From Psychrobacter sp. FDAARGOS_221 (GTDB taxonomy: Bacteria; Pseudomonadota; Gammaproteobacteria; Pseudomonadales; Moraxellaceae): DNA of 64,000 nt. Position 1 is the first letter of the stretch, and each line of letters begins with the position of its first letter. The notes under the pieces are model-generated. The model was given only the letters and a program-made list of their open reading frames with translations. It ran no database searches and was not told where the DNA came from. Of the stretch, positions 20,589 to 31,303 are shown in pieces. A program made the position numbers and the translations under genes. The DNA is taken from positions 2,294,001-2,358,000 of the forward strand of contig NZ_NWFK02000001.1 in assembly GCF_002313155.2 (NCBI RefSeq). The letters are read 5' to 3'.

Positions 20589-23500
20589 TTGAAAGATTTA
20601 CTCGATATTATGAAAAGCCCTGCCGACAACGGCAAACGTGAGTTTGATAGCATTCAAATTTCATTGGCTGCTCCTGAGACTATTAAGTCATGGTCACATG
20701 GTGAAGTAAAAAAACCAGAGACCATTAACTATCGTACCTTTAAACCTGAACGTGATGGTCTATTCTGTGCCAAAATCTTTGGTCCAGTAAAAGACTTTGA
20801 ATGTTTATGTGGTAAATATAAGCGCCGCAAATTCCAAGGCGTGATTTGTGAAAAATGTGGTGTAGAAGTTACTACTGCTAAAGTTCGTCGTGACCGTATG
20901 GGCCACATCGACCTTGCTAGCCCAGTGGCACACATTTGGTTCTTAAAATCATTACCAAGCCGCATCGGTTTATTACTTGATATGACACTACGTGATATCG
21001 AGCGCGTATTGTATTTTGAAAGCTATGTGGTAACCGATCCAGGTATGACTTCATTAGAGAAGTATCAACTTCTTGACGATGAAGACTACTACAAAGCACT
21101 AGAAGAATTTGGTGATGAATTCATCGCTAAAATGGGTGCTGAAGCCGTTCAGGATCTTCTAAAAGACATCGATATCGATTTAGAAATTGATGAGCTACGT
21201 GAAGAGATTCCTAACACAGGCTCAGAGACTAAGCTTAAGAAAATGTCTAAGCGTCTTAAGTTGTTAGAAGCATTCCGTGATTCTAATAATAAGCCTGAGT
21301 GGATGGTAATGACCATCTTACCAGTATTACCACCAGATTTACGTCCACTGGTTCCGCTAGAAGGTGGCCGTTTTGCAACGTCTGATCTAAACGACTTATA
21401 TCGTCGTGTAATCAACCGTAACAACCGTTTGAAGCGTTTATTAGAGCTTAACGCACCTGACATTATCGTACGTAACGAAAAACGTATGCTACAAGAGTCA
21501 GTGGATGCGTTACTAGATAACGGTCGTCGTGGTCGTGCTATTACTGGCAGCAACAAGCGTCCATTAAAATCGCTTGCTGACATGATTAAAGGTAAGCAAG
21601 GTCGTTTCCGTCAGAACTTACTAGGTAAGCGTGTTGACTATTCTGGTCGTTCGGTAATCGTTGTGGGCCCAACCCTACGTCTACATCAGTGTGGTCTGCC
21701 TAAGAAAATGGCACTTGAGTTATTCAAGCCATTTACTTACTCAAAATTATTATCACACGGTATGGCGACAACCATTAAGCAAGCTAAGAAAATGGTTGAG
21801 CGTGAAGAGCCACAAGTTTGGGATATGCTGGCCATGGTTATCCGTGAGCATCCAGTACTTCTAAACCGTGCACCAACACTGCACAGATTGGGTCTACAAG
21901 CGTTCGAGCCTGTACTAATTGAAGGTAAAGCCATCCAGCTTCACCCACTAGTTTGTACCGCGTTTAACGCTGACTTCGACGGTGACCAAATGGCAGTACA
22001 CGTGCCATTGACCTTAGAAGCTCAGCTTGAAGCTCGTACCTTAATGATGTCGACCAACAACATCTTGTCACCAGCCAACGGTGATCCGATTATTGTACCG
22101 TCACAAGACGTTGTATTGGGTCTGTACTACATCAGCCGCTCGTCAATTAACGCCAAAGGCGAAGGCATGATCTTCGCAACCGTTAACGAAGCGTTGCGTG
22201 CGATTGGTTCAAACGACTTACACGTGAATGCAAAAATTAAAGTACGTGTGACTGAGACCACCATTGCTGAAGATGATACAGAAACTAAGAAAACAGAATT
22301 AAAAGACACCGTTGCCGGTCGTTTATTAATCTGGAACATCATGCCAAAAGGTATGAAGTTTGAAGAGTGTAACGTAGAGATGACTAAGAAAAACATCTCT
22401 AAGCTAATGAACTCTTGTTACCGTACTCGTGGTGTGAAAGAAAGTGTTATCTTCGCTGACCAATTGATGTACCTAGGTTTTGCTCAAGCAACGCTATCTG
22501 GTGTGTCTATCGGTATTGAAGACATGGTCATTCCACCAATCAAGAAAGACTTACTAGAAGCGGCTGACGCTGAAGTTCGTGAAATCGAGCAACAGTTCGA
22601 ACAAGGTTTTGTAACCGCTGGTGAGCGCTATAACAAAGTTGTCGATATTTGGTCACGTACCAACGATAAAGTTGCGAAAGCGATGATGGACAACTTAGCG
22701 ACTGATATCGTGATTAACGCACAAGGTGAAGAAGAAGAGCAAAAATCATTTAACTCTATCTTCATTATGTCAGACTCTGGTGCTCGTGGTAGTGCGGCCC
22801 AGATTCGTCAGTTAGCTGGTATGCGTGGTCTGATGGCTAAGCCGGATGGTTCAATTATTGAAACACCGATTAAAGCGAACTTCCGTGAAGGTCTATCAGT
22901 ACTTCAGTACTTTATCTCGACTCACGGTGCACGTAAAGGTCTTGCCGATACCGCACTTAAGACAGCGAACTCGGGTTACTTAACGCGTCGTTTGGTTGAC
23001 GTGGCGCAAGATTTGGTTATCACAGAAAATGATTGTGGTACCGACAAAGGTGTTCGCATGACACCACACATTCAAGGTGGTGAGATCATTGAGAAACTAG
23101 GTGACCGCGTATTAGGTCGTGTGGTTGCTCGTGATGTGATTAGCCGTGAAGATGAAGTGTTATTACCTGCTGGTACATTGATCGATGAGCATGGTGTTCA
23201 AGTTATCGATAACAACGGTATCGATGAAGTTTGGGTACGCTCAGTGATTACTTGTGATGTACCACATGGTGTTTGTGCCCAGTGTTACGGCCGTGACTTG
23301 GCCCGTGGTCACAAAGTGAACATCGGTGAGTCTGTGGGTGTTATGGCCGCTCAATCAATTGGTGAGCCAGGTACTCAGTTAACGATGCGTACATTCCACG
23401 TTGGTGGTGCCGCAAGTTCTACGTCAGTAGACAACAGCATTTCAGCACGTAACACAGGTTTCATCCGCTTCCATAACATGAAGACGGTTGAGCACGTGGA

Positions 23501-24818
23501 TGGTCACTTAGTTATCGTGTCACGTTCTGCTGAAATCGGTATTGCTGATGATGTAGGTCGTGAGCGTGAGCGCTATAAAGTACCTTACGGTTCTAGCGTA
23601 CTTGTGAAAGACGGTGATGAAGTGTCAAGTGGTCAGGCCATTGCAAAATGGGATCCGCACACTCACCCAATTATCACAGAATTCGCTGGTAAAGCCCGCT
23701 TTAGCGATATTATCGATGGCTCAACAGCCACTGTTAAGATCGATGAAGCAACGGGTATGAGCTCGTTTGAAATCTTAGGTGCTAAAGACAGACCAAGTAA
23801 CGCCAAAGACTTACGTCCAGCTATTATTCTAGACACCACTGAAGGTAAAGAAGTGGTTTACTTCTTACCTGCTGAAACTATTATCCGTGTGTCAGATGGT
23901 GCAGATGTAACCGCAGGTTCGGTACTAGGCCGTGTACCACAAGCAACGTCAGGTACCAAAGATATTACCGGTGGTCTGCCACGTGTTGCTGACTTGTTCG
24001 AAGCACGTCGTCCGAAAGATCACGCTATCATGGCAGAAATGTCAGGTGTGGTTAGCTTCGGTACCTCGACCAAAGGTAAGAACCGCTTCATTATTACCAA
24101 TGAAGATGGCGAAGTACATGAAGAGTTGATTCCAAAATGGCGTCAAATCAACGTGTTCGAAAACGAAACCGTTGCCCGTGGTGAGGTTATCGCTGATGGT
24201 CCATTGAATCCGCATGACATCCTACGTCTACAAGGCGAAACAGCACTTGCTAACTACATCGTTGACGAAGTACAAGACGTTTACCGCTTACAGGGCGTTA
24301 AGATCAACGATAAGCACATTGAAGTGATTATCCGTCAGATGTTACGCAAAGTAGAAATCACTGATCCAGGTGATTCAAACTACTTCAAAGGCGACCAAGC
24401 AGAATACGCTGATGTGAAAGCATTGAATGAAAAACTACTTGCTGAAGACAAGTTCCCAGTACAGTTTGAGCGTCAGCTGCTAGGTATTACTAAAGCCAGC
24501 TTGGCAACAGAAAGCTTCATCTCAGCGGCGTCGTTCCAGGAAACAACGCGTGTTCTAACTGCTGCTGCCGTAACTGGTAAAGTGGATGAGCTACGTGGCC
24601 TGAAAGAAAACGTTGTTGTTGGTCGCTTGATCCCAGCAGGTACAGGTCTTGCTTACCATGCGGCACGTAAGAAAGCCAAAGAAGGTAAGCCTGCATATGA
24701 CGTAGAAAGCGCGTTAGATGCTGCATTTGATCTTGAAGCCAGCAGTTCTGCGCAAGACTTCAGAAGCTTTGACGAAGCCTTTGCTCAAGAGCTAAGCCAA
24801 GACAAACCTGCTCAATAA
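20589..24818 (+). CDS. rpoC: RNA polymerase beta' subunit
   Basis: 1409 residues. Start is a TTG at 20589 with GGAG upstream; this gives the family N-terminus (KDLLDIMKS, then [19 protein letters not shown]), and no in-frame ATG would keep it. Zinc-binding [20 protein letters not shown] and the catalytic Mg-binding NADFDGDQM loop are present, as is the second zinc site ([13 protein letters not shown]). Length matches E. coli (1407). Terminator follows at 24862. Confidence 0.98.
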   Translation: MKDLLDIMKSPADNGKREFDSIQISLAAPETIKSWSHGEVKKPETINYRTFKPERDGLFCAKIFGPVKDFECLCGKYKRRKFQGVICEKCGVEVTTAKVRRDRMGHIDLASPVAHIWFLKSLPSRIGLLLDMTLRDIERVLYFESYVVTDPGMTSLEKYQLLDDEDYYKALEEFGDEFIAKMGAEAVQDLLKDIDIDLEIDELREEIPNTGSETKLKKMSKRLKLLEAFRDSNNKPEWMVMTILPVLPPDLRPLVPLEGGRFATSDLNDLYRRVINRNNRLKRLLELNAPDIIVRNEKRMLQESVDALLDNGRRGRAITGSNKRPLKSLADMIKGKQGRFRQNLLGKRVDYSGRSVIVVGPTLRLHQCGLPKKMALELFKPFTYSKLLSHGMATTIKQAKKMVEREEPQVWDMLAMVIREHPVLLNRAPTLHRLGLQAFEPVLIEGKAIQLHPLVCTAFNADFDGDQMAVHVPLTLEAQLEARTLMMSTNNILSPANGDPIIVPSQDVVLGLYYISRSSINAKGEGMIFATVNEALRAIGSNDLHVNAKIKVRVTETTIAEDDTETKKTELKDTVAGRLLIWNIMPKGMKFEECNVEMTKKNISKLMNSCYRTRGVKESVIFADQLMYLGFAQATLSGVSIGIEDMVIPPIKKDLLEAADAEVREIEQQFEQGFVTAGERYNKVVDIWSRTNDKVAKAMMDNLATDIVINAQGEEEEQKSFNSIFIMSDSGARGSAAQIRQLAGMRGLMAKPDGSIIETPIKANFREGLSVLQYFISTHGARKGLADTALKTANSGYLTRRLVDVAQDLVITENDCGTDKGVRMTPHIQGGEIIEKLGDRVLGRVVARDVISREDEVLLPAGTLIDEHGVQVIDNNGIDEVWVRSVITCDVPHGVCAQCYGRDLARGHKVNIGESVGVMAAQSIGEPGTQLTMRTFHVGGAASSTSVDNSISARNTGFIRFHNMKTVEHVDGHLVIVSRSAEIGIADDVGRERERYKVPYGSSVLVKDGDEVSSGQAIAKWDPHTHPIITEFAGKARFSDIIDGSTATVKIDEATGMSSFEILGAKDRPSNAKDLRPAIILDTTEGKEVVYFLPAETIIRVSDGADVTAGSVLGRVPQATSGTKDITGGLPRVADLFEARRPKDHAIMAEMSGVVSFGTSTKGKNRFIITNEDGEVHEELIPKWRQINVFENETVARGEVIADGPLNPHDILRLQGETALANYIVDEVQDVYRLQGVKINDKHIEVIIRQMLRKVEITDPGDSNYFKGDQAEYADVKALNEKLLAEDKFPVQFERQLLGITKASLATESFISAASFQETTRVLTAAAVTGKVDELRGLKENVVVGRLIPAGTGLAYHAARKKAKEGKPAYDVESALDAAFDLEASSSAQDFRSFDEAFAQELSQDKPAQ

Positions 24819-25163
24819 GTGAGCTGAGTCAAAATTTAATATAAAGTTGTTATTAATAAAGAAGCCAGCCTTGATGCTGGCTTTTTTATATCTGTAACTA
24901 AAACGGTGATAAGTTTAACTTACCTGTATGATTAGTTGGCTAGAATTAAAAGGTTAATTACAATACACTGGGTAAGTGCTATACGCTTTTTATAGTGATC
25001 CCTTAAATTTATGAATCCCTTATATTGACCAAATATAACCTAACTCAGTTTATAATGGGCGCCTAGGGAGGCATAACTGTAACCCCAAAGTTTGACCTTA
25101 ACGGGTTGTTTAACCTTAGCGAGTTATTTGACATTAGGTTAGTATTTTGTGAAGGAGAAGGTT
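24819..25163 (+). other. rpoC to 25164 intergenic region
   Basis: 345 nt. After the rpoC terminator there is AT-rich DNA with a TATAAT at 25051-25056 that may be the -10 of the next gene; the nearest -35-like TTGACC (25025) is spaced 20 nt away. TTGACCTTAACG/GTTTAACCTTAGCG-like near-repeats lie at 25092-25125. No ORF. Confidence 0.35.
24862..24887 (+). terminator. Terminator of rpoBC
   Basis: AAGCCAGC and GCTGGCTT pair perfectly around CTTGAT and end in a T-run, 43 nt after the rpoC stop. Confidence 0.93.
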
Positions 25164-25931
25164 GTGAAGAAGGCGGTAACCAAAAAAACTATAATAAATA
25201 ATAAAACCATAGCGAAAGCCGCGACCCTGCTCGCATTCAGCACGCTCACTGTCAGCGCAGCCAATGCTAAGCAAGTGACCCCTGATTGCAAAAGCTTAAA
25301 TATCATGTTGATGTCACTGCAAAATAGCATGGCGGTTAATGCCAACTGGAAAGCCAGTGCCGACTCTGAAACAGCCAAGGCGGGTAAGACCGTGAGTATG
25401 GGCGATTTAATCAAAAACTCTGATCCTGACTTTTCGATTACCTGTCCTAACTTTAGTGCCAACTATGATGGTAAGACGCTAAAGATGAAAGCTGCTAGCT
25501 ATGAGGATATCATTGATCATTTGTACAAACAGCTCAACCGTGGTGTTGACCTGTACAACTACCGTTGGTACACCGATCCGAAATCAAAAAGTGAGTTTAA
25601 GGTTAACAAGTACAGCTTTGATTTAGAAAACTTTACCTTAACCGATGGCTATATCAAGCTGGCTGAAAATAAGAAGCTGGGTGCGAACCAGTCTTTTTTA
25701 CCAGAGTCAGCGGCAATCAGTTATAAAATCAATGGCGGTGAGTTAAAGCCTCTATTGCAAAAGAAGAAAATATTGGCCTATCATGATGCGTTTAAAAATG
25801 CCAAAAGCATTGATATTTACCATAAAAACTCTGATTTAGGTAACAAGGGGTTTGGTGTCGAGCGTATCTTTATTGATAAGGAAAATGGCGTACTAGAAAT
25901 CTATAAGCAATACGACTTTCCGAAGCAGTAA
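25164..25931 (+). CDS. Exported protein of unknown function
   Basis: 255 residues from GTG 25164, chosen because AAGGAG at 25152-25157 is 6 nt upstream; an in-frame GTG at 25149 would overlap that SD. A basic N-terminus and hydrophobic core end in VSAANA, a plausible signal peptidase I site, so the product is likely periplasmic. Two cysteines in the first third (DCKSLN and ITCPNF) could form a disulfide. The rest is mixed alpha/beta with many Lys. I do not recognise the family. The gene stands alone between rpoC and the DUF6586 gene, 57 nt before the latter. Confidence 0.7.
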   Translation: MKKAVTKKTIINNKTIAKAATLLAFSTLTVSAANAKQVTPDCKSLNIMLMSLQNSMAVNANWKASADSETAKAGKTVSMGDLIKNSDPDFSITCPNFSANYDGKTLKMKAASYEDIIDHLYKQLNRGVDLYNYRWYTDPKSKSEFKVNKYSFDLENFTLTDGYIKLAENKKLGANQSFLPESAAISYKINGGELKPLLQKKKILAYHDAFKNAKSIDIYHKNSDLGNKGFGVERIFIDKENGVLEIYKQYDFPKQ

Positions 25932-25988
25932 TTAGACTCTAAGCAAGATAACGGTTAAATAACAACACAATAAAATAGAGGTTTCAGC

Positions 25989-26501
25989 ATGGCAGAAAAG
26001 GGCAGAGTGGCTCGTTATCAAGCAGACCGTACCAATCAAAAGTTTTATTTTTGTCGATTGGCCTGCAAGCAAGCGGGAGAAACCTCAGACAAGCAGCTGT
26101 ATCAAGGCTATTGTGAATCAGCGATTTTTCATTTACAGGGCGCGTTATGGGCGTTGTTACAAGAGTTGGCTCATTTCTATAACTTAGACACGACGCAGCC
26201 GACGATTGAGTATATTGAAGCTGAATTGGCCAAAAAGACCTTAGTCTCACCAGAGCTGCAACGTATTAAGCAGTCATTAGACACAGGCGTGTTGGCGCAT
26301 ATTCAAAAAGCGTACCAACGCTGTCAGTATGCACCAGCTCCAGATAATAAAGCGCTTGTCACTAGCCAACAACAGGATTTGATTGTGAATGTGGTTACCC
26401 TGTCTAATCAATGGCTTCCTGATGAGCAAAGCATCCGTGAGTGGCGTCGTGAGTTTATGAGTTTGGTTGATGAGATGCGTGGTGGTATGGTTGAGTATTA
26501 A
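25989..26501 (+). CDS. DUF6586-like small cytoplasmic protein
   Basis: 170 residues, no signal or membrane segment. The N-terminal RTNQKFYFCRLACKQA followed by ESAIFHLQGALWALLQELA resembles the small helical DUF6586 proteins of Pseudomonas and relatives; this is by memory of the family pattern. Function is unknown. AGAGG SD lies upstream of ATG. It may be cotranscribed with 25164 (57-nt gap) and shares a bidirectional terminator with the convergent DUF4442 gene. Confidence 0.65.
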   Translation: MAEKGRVARYQADRTNQKFYFCRLACKQAGETSDKQLYQGYCESAIFHLQGALWALLQELAHFYNLDTTQPTIEYIEAELAKKTLVSPELQRIKQSLDTGVLAHIQKAYQRCQYAPAPDNKALVTSQQQDLIVNVVTLSNQWLPDEQSIREWRREFMSLVDEMRGGMVEY

Positions 26502-26594
26502 TTCAGCTGCAAACAATCCGCTGCTGATTCGAGCATATATTTTGATAGCGTAATTCATAATAAACCAACTAAAAAACACTACCGACCTGCATTA

Positions 26595-26633
26595 AAAAAG
26601 CACTACCGACTATAAACATCGGCAGTGCTTTTT
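26595..26633. terminator. Bidirectional terminator between convergent genes
   Basis: AAAAAGCACTACCGA pairs with TCGGCAGTGCTTTTT (one mismatch) around a 9-nt loop. A-tract and T-tract allow termination in both directions. The left arm CACTACCGAC is also repeated just upstream at about 26577-26586. Confidence 0.85.
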
Positions 26634-26653
26634 AACATTTACAGCAAATGGGT

Positions 26654-27316
26654 TTAGGCTTTGTTTTTGCCTTCACGGCGCTGTTTTAATTCAGCCTTTG
26701 GAATCCAAGCCCAGGTCATCTCAACCGTAATCGGTGCGCGCTCACTATCAGACTGACGGTCTTCGATGACACATGGGATTACCATCTCACCCTTAGGAGT
26801 GTCTAGAATATACTGACGCTGCTCATCGGTTAATGTTGCGATAGCGGCTATCTGTCCTTTCTTGATTGGGCGATAGAAGTTTATCTCATAAGATTTAACC
26901 AATAAGATTCTATCTGAAGGCAGGTTAACGCCCAAAATAAAGCCAGTGGCCGTCTCTGCTAATAAGGTAACCGCAACCGCGTGTACAGAGCCAATATGGT
27001 TTTGTACTGACTTTTTGTTATCTAAGCTGACAACCAGTTTGTTGGGAGTGACTTGCTCATAGACAAGACCGGTGGTACCCACGTAAGGCACGATTTTGCT
27101 AAAGGTTTTGGTCAATACAAAAGACTGTGCTGATTCAGGCAGTAGCTGCACGGCAGACAATATCTTGGTGAAAGGGTTGCTGACGTTGAGTGATTTACCT
27201 TGTTGCCCGTCCGTTTGTTGGGCTGATGGCTGTTGGCCAGTGATGCGTCCTAACGGTAGGTTAAACTGTTCAGCCAAAGTGTTCACTTGTTGACGTAGAT
27301 TATTTAAGCGGCTCAT
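26654..27316 (-). CDS. DUF4442 hotdog-fold protein (thioesterase-like)
   Basis: 220 residues. The central NHIGSVHAVAVTLLAETATG segment and the following beta-rich half match the DUF4442 hotdog family, related to acyl-CoA thioesterases of the PaaI/YbgC fold. Substrate is unknown. An N-terminal Gln/Ser-rich stretch of about 40 residues precedes the fold. SD AAAGGA upstream of ATG. The 107-bp element copy 2 begins 41 nt upstream of its start. Confidence 0.75.
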   Translation of the reverse strand: MSRLNNLRQQVNTLAEQFNLPLGRITGQQPSAQQTDGQQGKSLNVSNPFTKILSAVQLLPESAQSFVLTKTFSKIVPYVGTTGLVYEQVTPNKLVVSLDNKKSVQNHIGSVHAVAVTLLAETATGFILGVNLPSDRILLVKSYEINFYRPIKKGQIAAIATLTDEQRQYILDTPKGEMVIPCVIEDRQSDSERAPITVEMTWAWIPKAELKQRREGKNKA

Positions 27317-27665
27317 GATGCATCCTTTCAGTATATAGATGAGGTATCAGTTACAATATAGTCAGCGAACTACTAAACGGTTACGGTGTTAACCTTGCTA
27401 AGCCTACATTTGTCGTACTTGCGCTCGGTTGCCTTGTAACCATTTTAGACTTCTTTGACTATATAAAATAGTGCTGGGATTAAGGTTTAGATAAATCCAA
27501 GTAATTTTACCTATTATAGCAAAGCCTTTGGTCAGCTGAGATGATGCTGAGTTCATCAAAATAGCTTGCCGATAGGGCGGTTATACTGATAGCAAGTTTG
27601 TGATTAGATAAGTACACTATCAGCCATCGAATAAATTTAGTCAGCAAAATGAGACAGTCAACACT
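27317..27665. other. Divergent region between DUF4442 gene and mcrB
   Basis: 349 nt. The left half is occupied by the 107-bp repeat. The right half (27464-27665) has no ORF and no confident promoter for mcrB. Confidence 0.5.
27357..27463. repeat. 107-bp MITE-like element, copy 2
   Basis: Same ends (TATAGTCA, TGACTATA), same length and same orientation as copy 1 at 3724-3830; 100 of 107 positions identical. Central 33 nt (27418-27450) are identical except for one base. Non-coding. Confidence 0.8.
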
Positions 27666-29213
27666 GTGAATAACCCGAATAGACACCATACTCAAGCAAA
27701 CGATACTGATGTTAGTGCTCCTAGTCTGAGAGCTTCTAATATGAAAAAGTCGCAGCCTAACAATCAGGCGCTATTGCCAACACAACCGACTAATATTATT
27801 TTTACAGGGGTTGCCGGTACCGGTAAAACGCACCGACTGTTACAGCTACAACAGCTCTATGATGAGCCGATTAATAGCTCATGGGATAACTGGCGTGTGC
27901 AGCAAATGAGCCATTATGGCTGGTGTGAAGTGGTGTGTGCCGTATTGCTGTTAGAAGACAGAATGATGACGGTGCCTGAGATGATGCGTCATCCTTTAAT
28001 CAAAGATAAAGCCATTGCCAATAAGCGTAATGATAATATCAATCAGACACTGTGGGTGCAGCTCAGTAAGCATACGCATCCGGACTCTGTCACCGTTAAT
28101 AGTACCCAGCGCTCAGCCAATTACTATTTTGATAAGACAGAATCAAGCCATTGGTTTATGTTAGATGAAGTAAAGCCCATGCTTCAACAGCAGTTAGATG
28201 AGCTGTTGTCTCTGTATGATAAACGTGCTGAATCTGAACACATTCGGCAGCACACCATCAGTCGCAGCTGCTTGGTTAGCTTTCATCAATCTTATGGCTA
28301 TGATGAATTTGTGGAGGGGATTCGTCCACACATTCATCCACAAACTGGGCAAATGCAATACGGAATTCAACCAGGTGCTTTTTTGACCCTGTGTGCTCAG
28401 GCGGCGAGTGATCCTGAGCATCGTTATGCCATGCTGATTGATGAGATTAATCGTGCCAATACGGCGCAAGTATTCGGCGAGCTGATGAGTGTTATTGAAC
28501 CCACTAAGCGTGCAGGCGGGTCGACACCGATGAGTGTGCGCTTGGCTTATTCGGGCCGACAGTTTATGGTGCCGAGCAATGTGGATATTTATGCCACTAT
28601 GAATACGCAAGATCACTCACTGGCTGCGCTAGATATGGCGTTTAGACGCCGCTTTGAGTTTGTTACTTGTTACCCTGACAGTAGCGTGTTATCGGAAGTA
28701 ATTGATTCTGACGGCAATGCGGTTGATATCGCACGATTGATGCAGGCCATTAATCAGCGTTTAAACAGTCTGTTAGGTCCTGAAGCTCAGTTGGGTCAGT
28801 CCTACTTTATGCATATTAGCGATATTCGTGAGTTGGCAGCACGATTGTCGGGTCAAATTATTCCACAAATCATTGAATATATTAATAGTAGAGCATTATC
28901 GACTCAGATTGGTGATCTATTAATGCAAGTATTGTATGGCAATTATCCTAATAGCAGTCATGGCGAAGGTAGTTCGGTAATTGAGCATTGTCTGTTAAAG
29001 ATTGAGATGCCAATGACAGCGCAAATACAGATGGAAGAGGGTAGCTCGTTGGCTATGTCGGAAACTCAACTATTGCATCCAGAGTTTGCAGCTGTTGCTC
29101 AGTCAGGAACAGTGCTTTCCGCATTGGCGTTCACTGAGTCTAATCAAGCAGAATCCAAGACCACTAATCGATATTTAACGGCGAAGCCATACCAGCAGTT
29201 GTATCAGTACTGA
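27666..29213 (+). CDS. mcrB: McrB-like AAA+ GTPase of a type IV restriction system
   Basis: 515 residues. Motor subunit of an McrBC-type complex that would translocate DNA and activate the McrC nuclease. Walker A GVAGTGKT at 48-55, Walker B LIDEINRAN at 257-265, the McrB signature MNTQDHS at 312-318 and an arginine-finger region RRRF at 327-330. The roughly 160-residue N-terminal modified-base reader of E. coli McrB is absent. Instead about 200 residues separate Walker A and B, including a winged-helix-like block (TVPEMMRHPLIKDK to HWFML, about 101-166). Start GTG 27666 is uncertain; ATG 27732 is an alternative. mcrC follows 80 nt downstream. Confidence 0.85.
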   Translation: MNNPNRHHTQANDTDVSAPSLRASNMKKSQPNNQALLPTQPTNIIFTGVAGTGKTHRLLQLQQLYDEPINSSWDNWRVQQMSHYGWCEVVCAVLLLEDRMMTVPEMMRHPLIKDKAIANKRNDNINQTLWVQLSKHTHPDSVTVNSTQRSANYYFDKTESSHWFMLDEVKPMLQQQLDELLSLYDKRAESEHIRQHTISRSCLVSFHQSYGYDEFVEGIRPHIHPQTGQMQYGIQPGAFLTLCAQAASDPEHRYAMLIDEINRANTAQVFGELMSVIEPTKRAGGSTPMSVRLAYSGRQFMVPSNVDIYATMNTQDHSLAALDMAFRRRFEFVTCYPDSSVLSEVIDSDGNAVDIARLMQAINQRLNSLLGPEAQLGQSYFMHISDIRELAARLSGQIIPQIIEYINSRALSTQIGDLLMQVLYGNYPNSSHGEGSSVIEHCLLKIEMPMTAQIQMEEGSSLAMSETQLLHPEFAAVAQSGTVLSALAFTESNQAESKTTNRYLTAKPYQQLYQY

Positions 29214-29293
29214 TTAAGTTTATCCAGTAGCTAACAAAGAGTTTGTTCGCTTATTTGCGTTACTAGCAGTCATCAACCAGGGAGTTAAAACCA

Positions 29294-30835
29294 GTGACAA
29301 AAGCGATGGCTAATCCAATGACACAGCCAGCGACTAACACGCAGGTGATGACTTGTTTTGAGCATCAATGGTTGACGCGCGCTGATTTTTTTTACCCTCA
29401 AGACTTCGATTATCTGATTGAGCAAGAGCTGGCTTGTTTTGAGATTAAAGTAAAGCAAGCACAACTGTGTTTGGTGGTGTCTCACTATTTGGCAAAAGTG
29501 GTGTTACCCAGCGGACAAGTGTTAGAGATACTGCCCAAAGTCAGTCATTTGGATATGACAGTTAAGCACAATCAAGCTAATGACATTGAATCGGCCCGAG
29601 CATGGGTAGCGACCATGTTGGCTGATGTCGGTATCGATGCAATATCCAAGCCACTGTCTGCCACTAGCCTAGAGTCGACGATGCCTGACTCTAGGACTCA
29701 CGTCCATTCAGCCAGTGCAAACGCGTCAAGTAACCCGTCATTAAAACAAAATATAATAGCAGCCAGTGTAAACACACCTTGGTATGAGGGTGTATTGGCA
29801 CTTGCGCAACAGAAGATAGCGCAAGCGGCACAGCTATTGCCAAACCGTTATCAGACTCAAGTAAAAAACCATCCACAAGCGCAAGGCAAGTTAAACTTAA
29901 GTGCTCAATTAAAAAATAACTGGCATCGGCCACATTATCTCTATAGCGAGCAGTCAGTATTTGTTATCGATAGTCGTTTACTGGGCTTGCTGGTTACAGG
30001 GTGGTCGCAATTACAGCGGTTACTGCCAGGCAAGCTATATATGACGCCTGACAGCTTACAGGGTAACAAGCCATTGTCGATGGCGCAGTGCAGGCAGGCT
30101 TATCAGCAGTTTCAACAACAGTCCATACATAGCGGATGGTCATCACAGTTAACCCCTAGGCAAGTTGCCGGCCTAACAGAGGGGCTCAATTGGTGTTGGT
30201 GGTTGTTAACCCAAGGCGCAACCCAAGATGGACTAAAGGCTAATCCACAGCAGAACCCGGACTTTAGCTCAACCGGACTTAACGCCTCAGCCACATCTAC
30301 TCAAGGGTTTGATAGGCAGCTATCATCGACTGCGACACTTAAAGCTCCTGCGCCCGCAGTGATGATTAATATGAACCATGCCTTCGAGCGCTGGGTTACT
30401 GGGAAGCTGCTAGGGTGGGTAGAGCAGAACTTACCTGATAGTCGGCTGTTGATACAACCCAGTCTAGACTGGCTAGTTAATAGCAATGTTACCCAAACAC
30501 AAGTGGTGCAAAAATTAACCCCTGATGTGTGTATTAGCGATGCACAAGGGAAGATCACTCATGTTATTGATATCAAGTACAAGGCTATCACCAGTGCCCA
30601 GCAGATCAGTAGTCGTGATTGGCAGCAACTGTTTGTTTATCAACAGTATTTATCTTGCCAAAATGGGTGGTTAATTTATCCTAAAACAGAAAATTTTGCT
30701 CAAAGGCTTGACGTGAGACAAAATATAGACGACAATAGCCGCCATCATCAGCATGATGAGTTAACTTTAGACGCTGAGAGGCAACAGATGAGTGCAATAG
30801 CATTCGACTTAAGCCAAGCAGCTTTATTGTTATGA
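29294..30835 (+). CDS. mcrC: McrC-like nuclease subunit
   Basis: 513 residues, longer than E. coli McrC (348). The N-terminal part carries the family segment VLPSGQVLEILPKVSH. The C-terminal PD-(D/E)XK nuclease has a conserved helix (INMNHAFERWV), the acidic residue in LTPDVCI and the VIDIKYK active-site strand, all intact. Two low-complexity Ser/Ala/Thr/Asn-rich insertions (about 120-155 and 312-350) explain the length. GTG start at 29294 is supported by GGGAG at 29280-29284. Works with McrB to cut modified foreign DNA; the recognised modification cannot be read from sequence. Could belong to the LlaJI-like branch. Confidence 0.8.
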   Translation: MTKAMANPMTQPATNTQVMTCFEHQWLTRADFFYPQDFDYLIEQELACFEIKVKQAQLCLVVSHYLAKVVLPSGQVLEILPKVSHLDMTVKHNQANDIESARAWVATMLADVGIDAISKPLSATSLESTMPDSRTHVHSASANASSNPSLKQNIIAASVNTPWYEGVLALAQQKIAQAAQLLPNRYQTQVKNHPQAQGKLNLSAQLKNNWHRPHYLYSEQSVFVIDSRLLGLLVTGWSQLQRLLPGKLYMTPDSLQGNKPLSMAQCRQAYQQFQQQSIHSGWSSQLTPRQVAGLTEGLNWCWWLLTQGATQDGLKANPQQNPDFSSTGLNASATSTQGFDRQLSSTATLKAPAPAVMINMNHAFERWVTGKLLGWVEQNLPDSRLLIQPSLDWLVNSNVTQTQVVQKLTPDVCISDAQGKITHVIDIKYKAITSAQQISSRDWQQLFVYQQYLSCQNGWLIYPKTENFAQRLDVRQNIDDNSRHHQHDELTLDAERQQMSAIAFDLSQAALLL

Positions 30836-30932
30836 TATTAAGTTAGCGTGATGTTAATTTGATTCATTCGATGCTGATTTGATAGCTTTATAATAGGTTT
30901 TACACTTTTTGAAAATTAATTGAAAAAAAGTG

Positions 30933-30961
30933 TTGACAATATCAAAGATAAATCCTATTAT
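30933..30961 (+). promoter_or_regulatory. Strong promoter of the tRNA Pro-Arg-His operon
   Basis: Consensus TTGACA (30933-30938), 17-nt spacer, TATTAT (30956-30961). The leader to tRNA-Pro is about 90 nt. Confidence 0.85.
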
Positions 30962-31058
30962 ATGCACCTCGATAGCGATGACGCAGAAACAAAGTTTGAT
31001 GCAAGTTAATTGGATTGAATAAGTTCTGAAAAATCAAAATCGTATGAAAAGGAAATAT

Positions 31059-31135
<77 letters not shown>

Positions 31136-31146
31136 TTTTTTATTAG

Positions 31147-31166
31147 AGCCTTACAGGCTTTTTTTT
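31147..31166 (+). terminator. Short terminator-like hairpin between tRNA-Pro and tRNA-Arg
   Basis: AGCCT-TAC-AGGCT followed by eight T. The 5-bp stem is short, so it may terminate only part of the transcripts and reduce tRNA-Arg and tRNA-His relative to tRNA-Pro. Confidence 0.55.
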
Positions 31167-31181
31167 ATGCTTTAAATATGA

Positions 31182-31258
31182 GCGCCTGTAGCTCAGTTGG
31201 ATAGAGCATCTGCCTTCTAAGCAGGTGGTCGCAGGTTCGAATCCTGCCAGGCGCACCA
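31182..31258 (+). tRNA. tRNA-Arg (TCT)
   Basis: Acceptor GCGCCTG/CAGGCGC, anticodon stem CTGC/GCAG with loop CTTCTAA (anticodon TCT), T-arm CAGGTTCGAATCCTG, encoded CCA. Confidence 0.97.
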
Positions 31259-31303
31259 CTTTCGCCTGTCACTCAGTAATGCCAAAGACATTCATGTCGA
31301 TAT

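Noticed and set aside
25149..25163. Upstream GTG start for the exported protein
   Set aside because: It would place the AAGGAG Shine-Dalgarno inside the coding sequence; GTG 25164 is better spaced.
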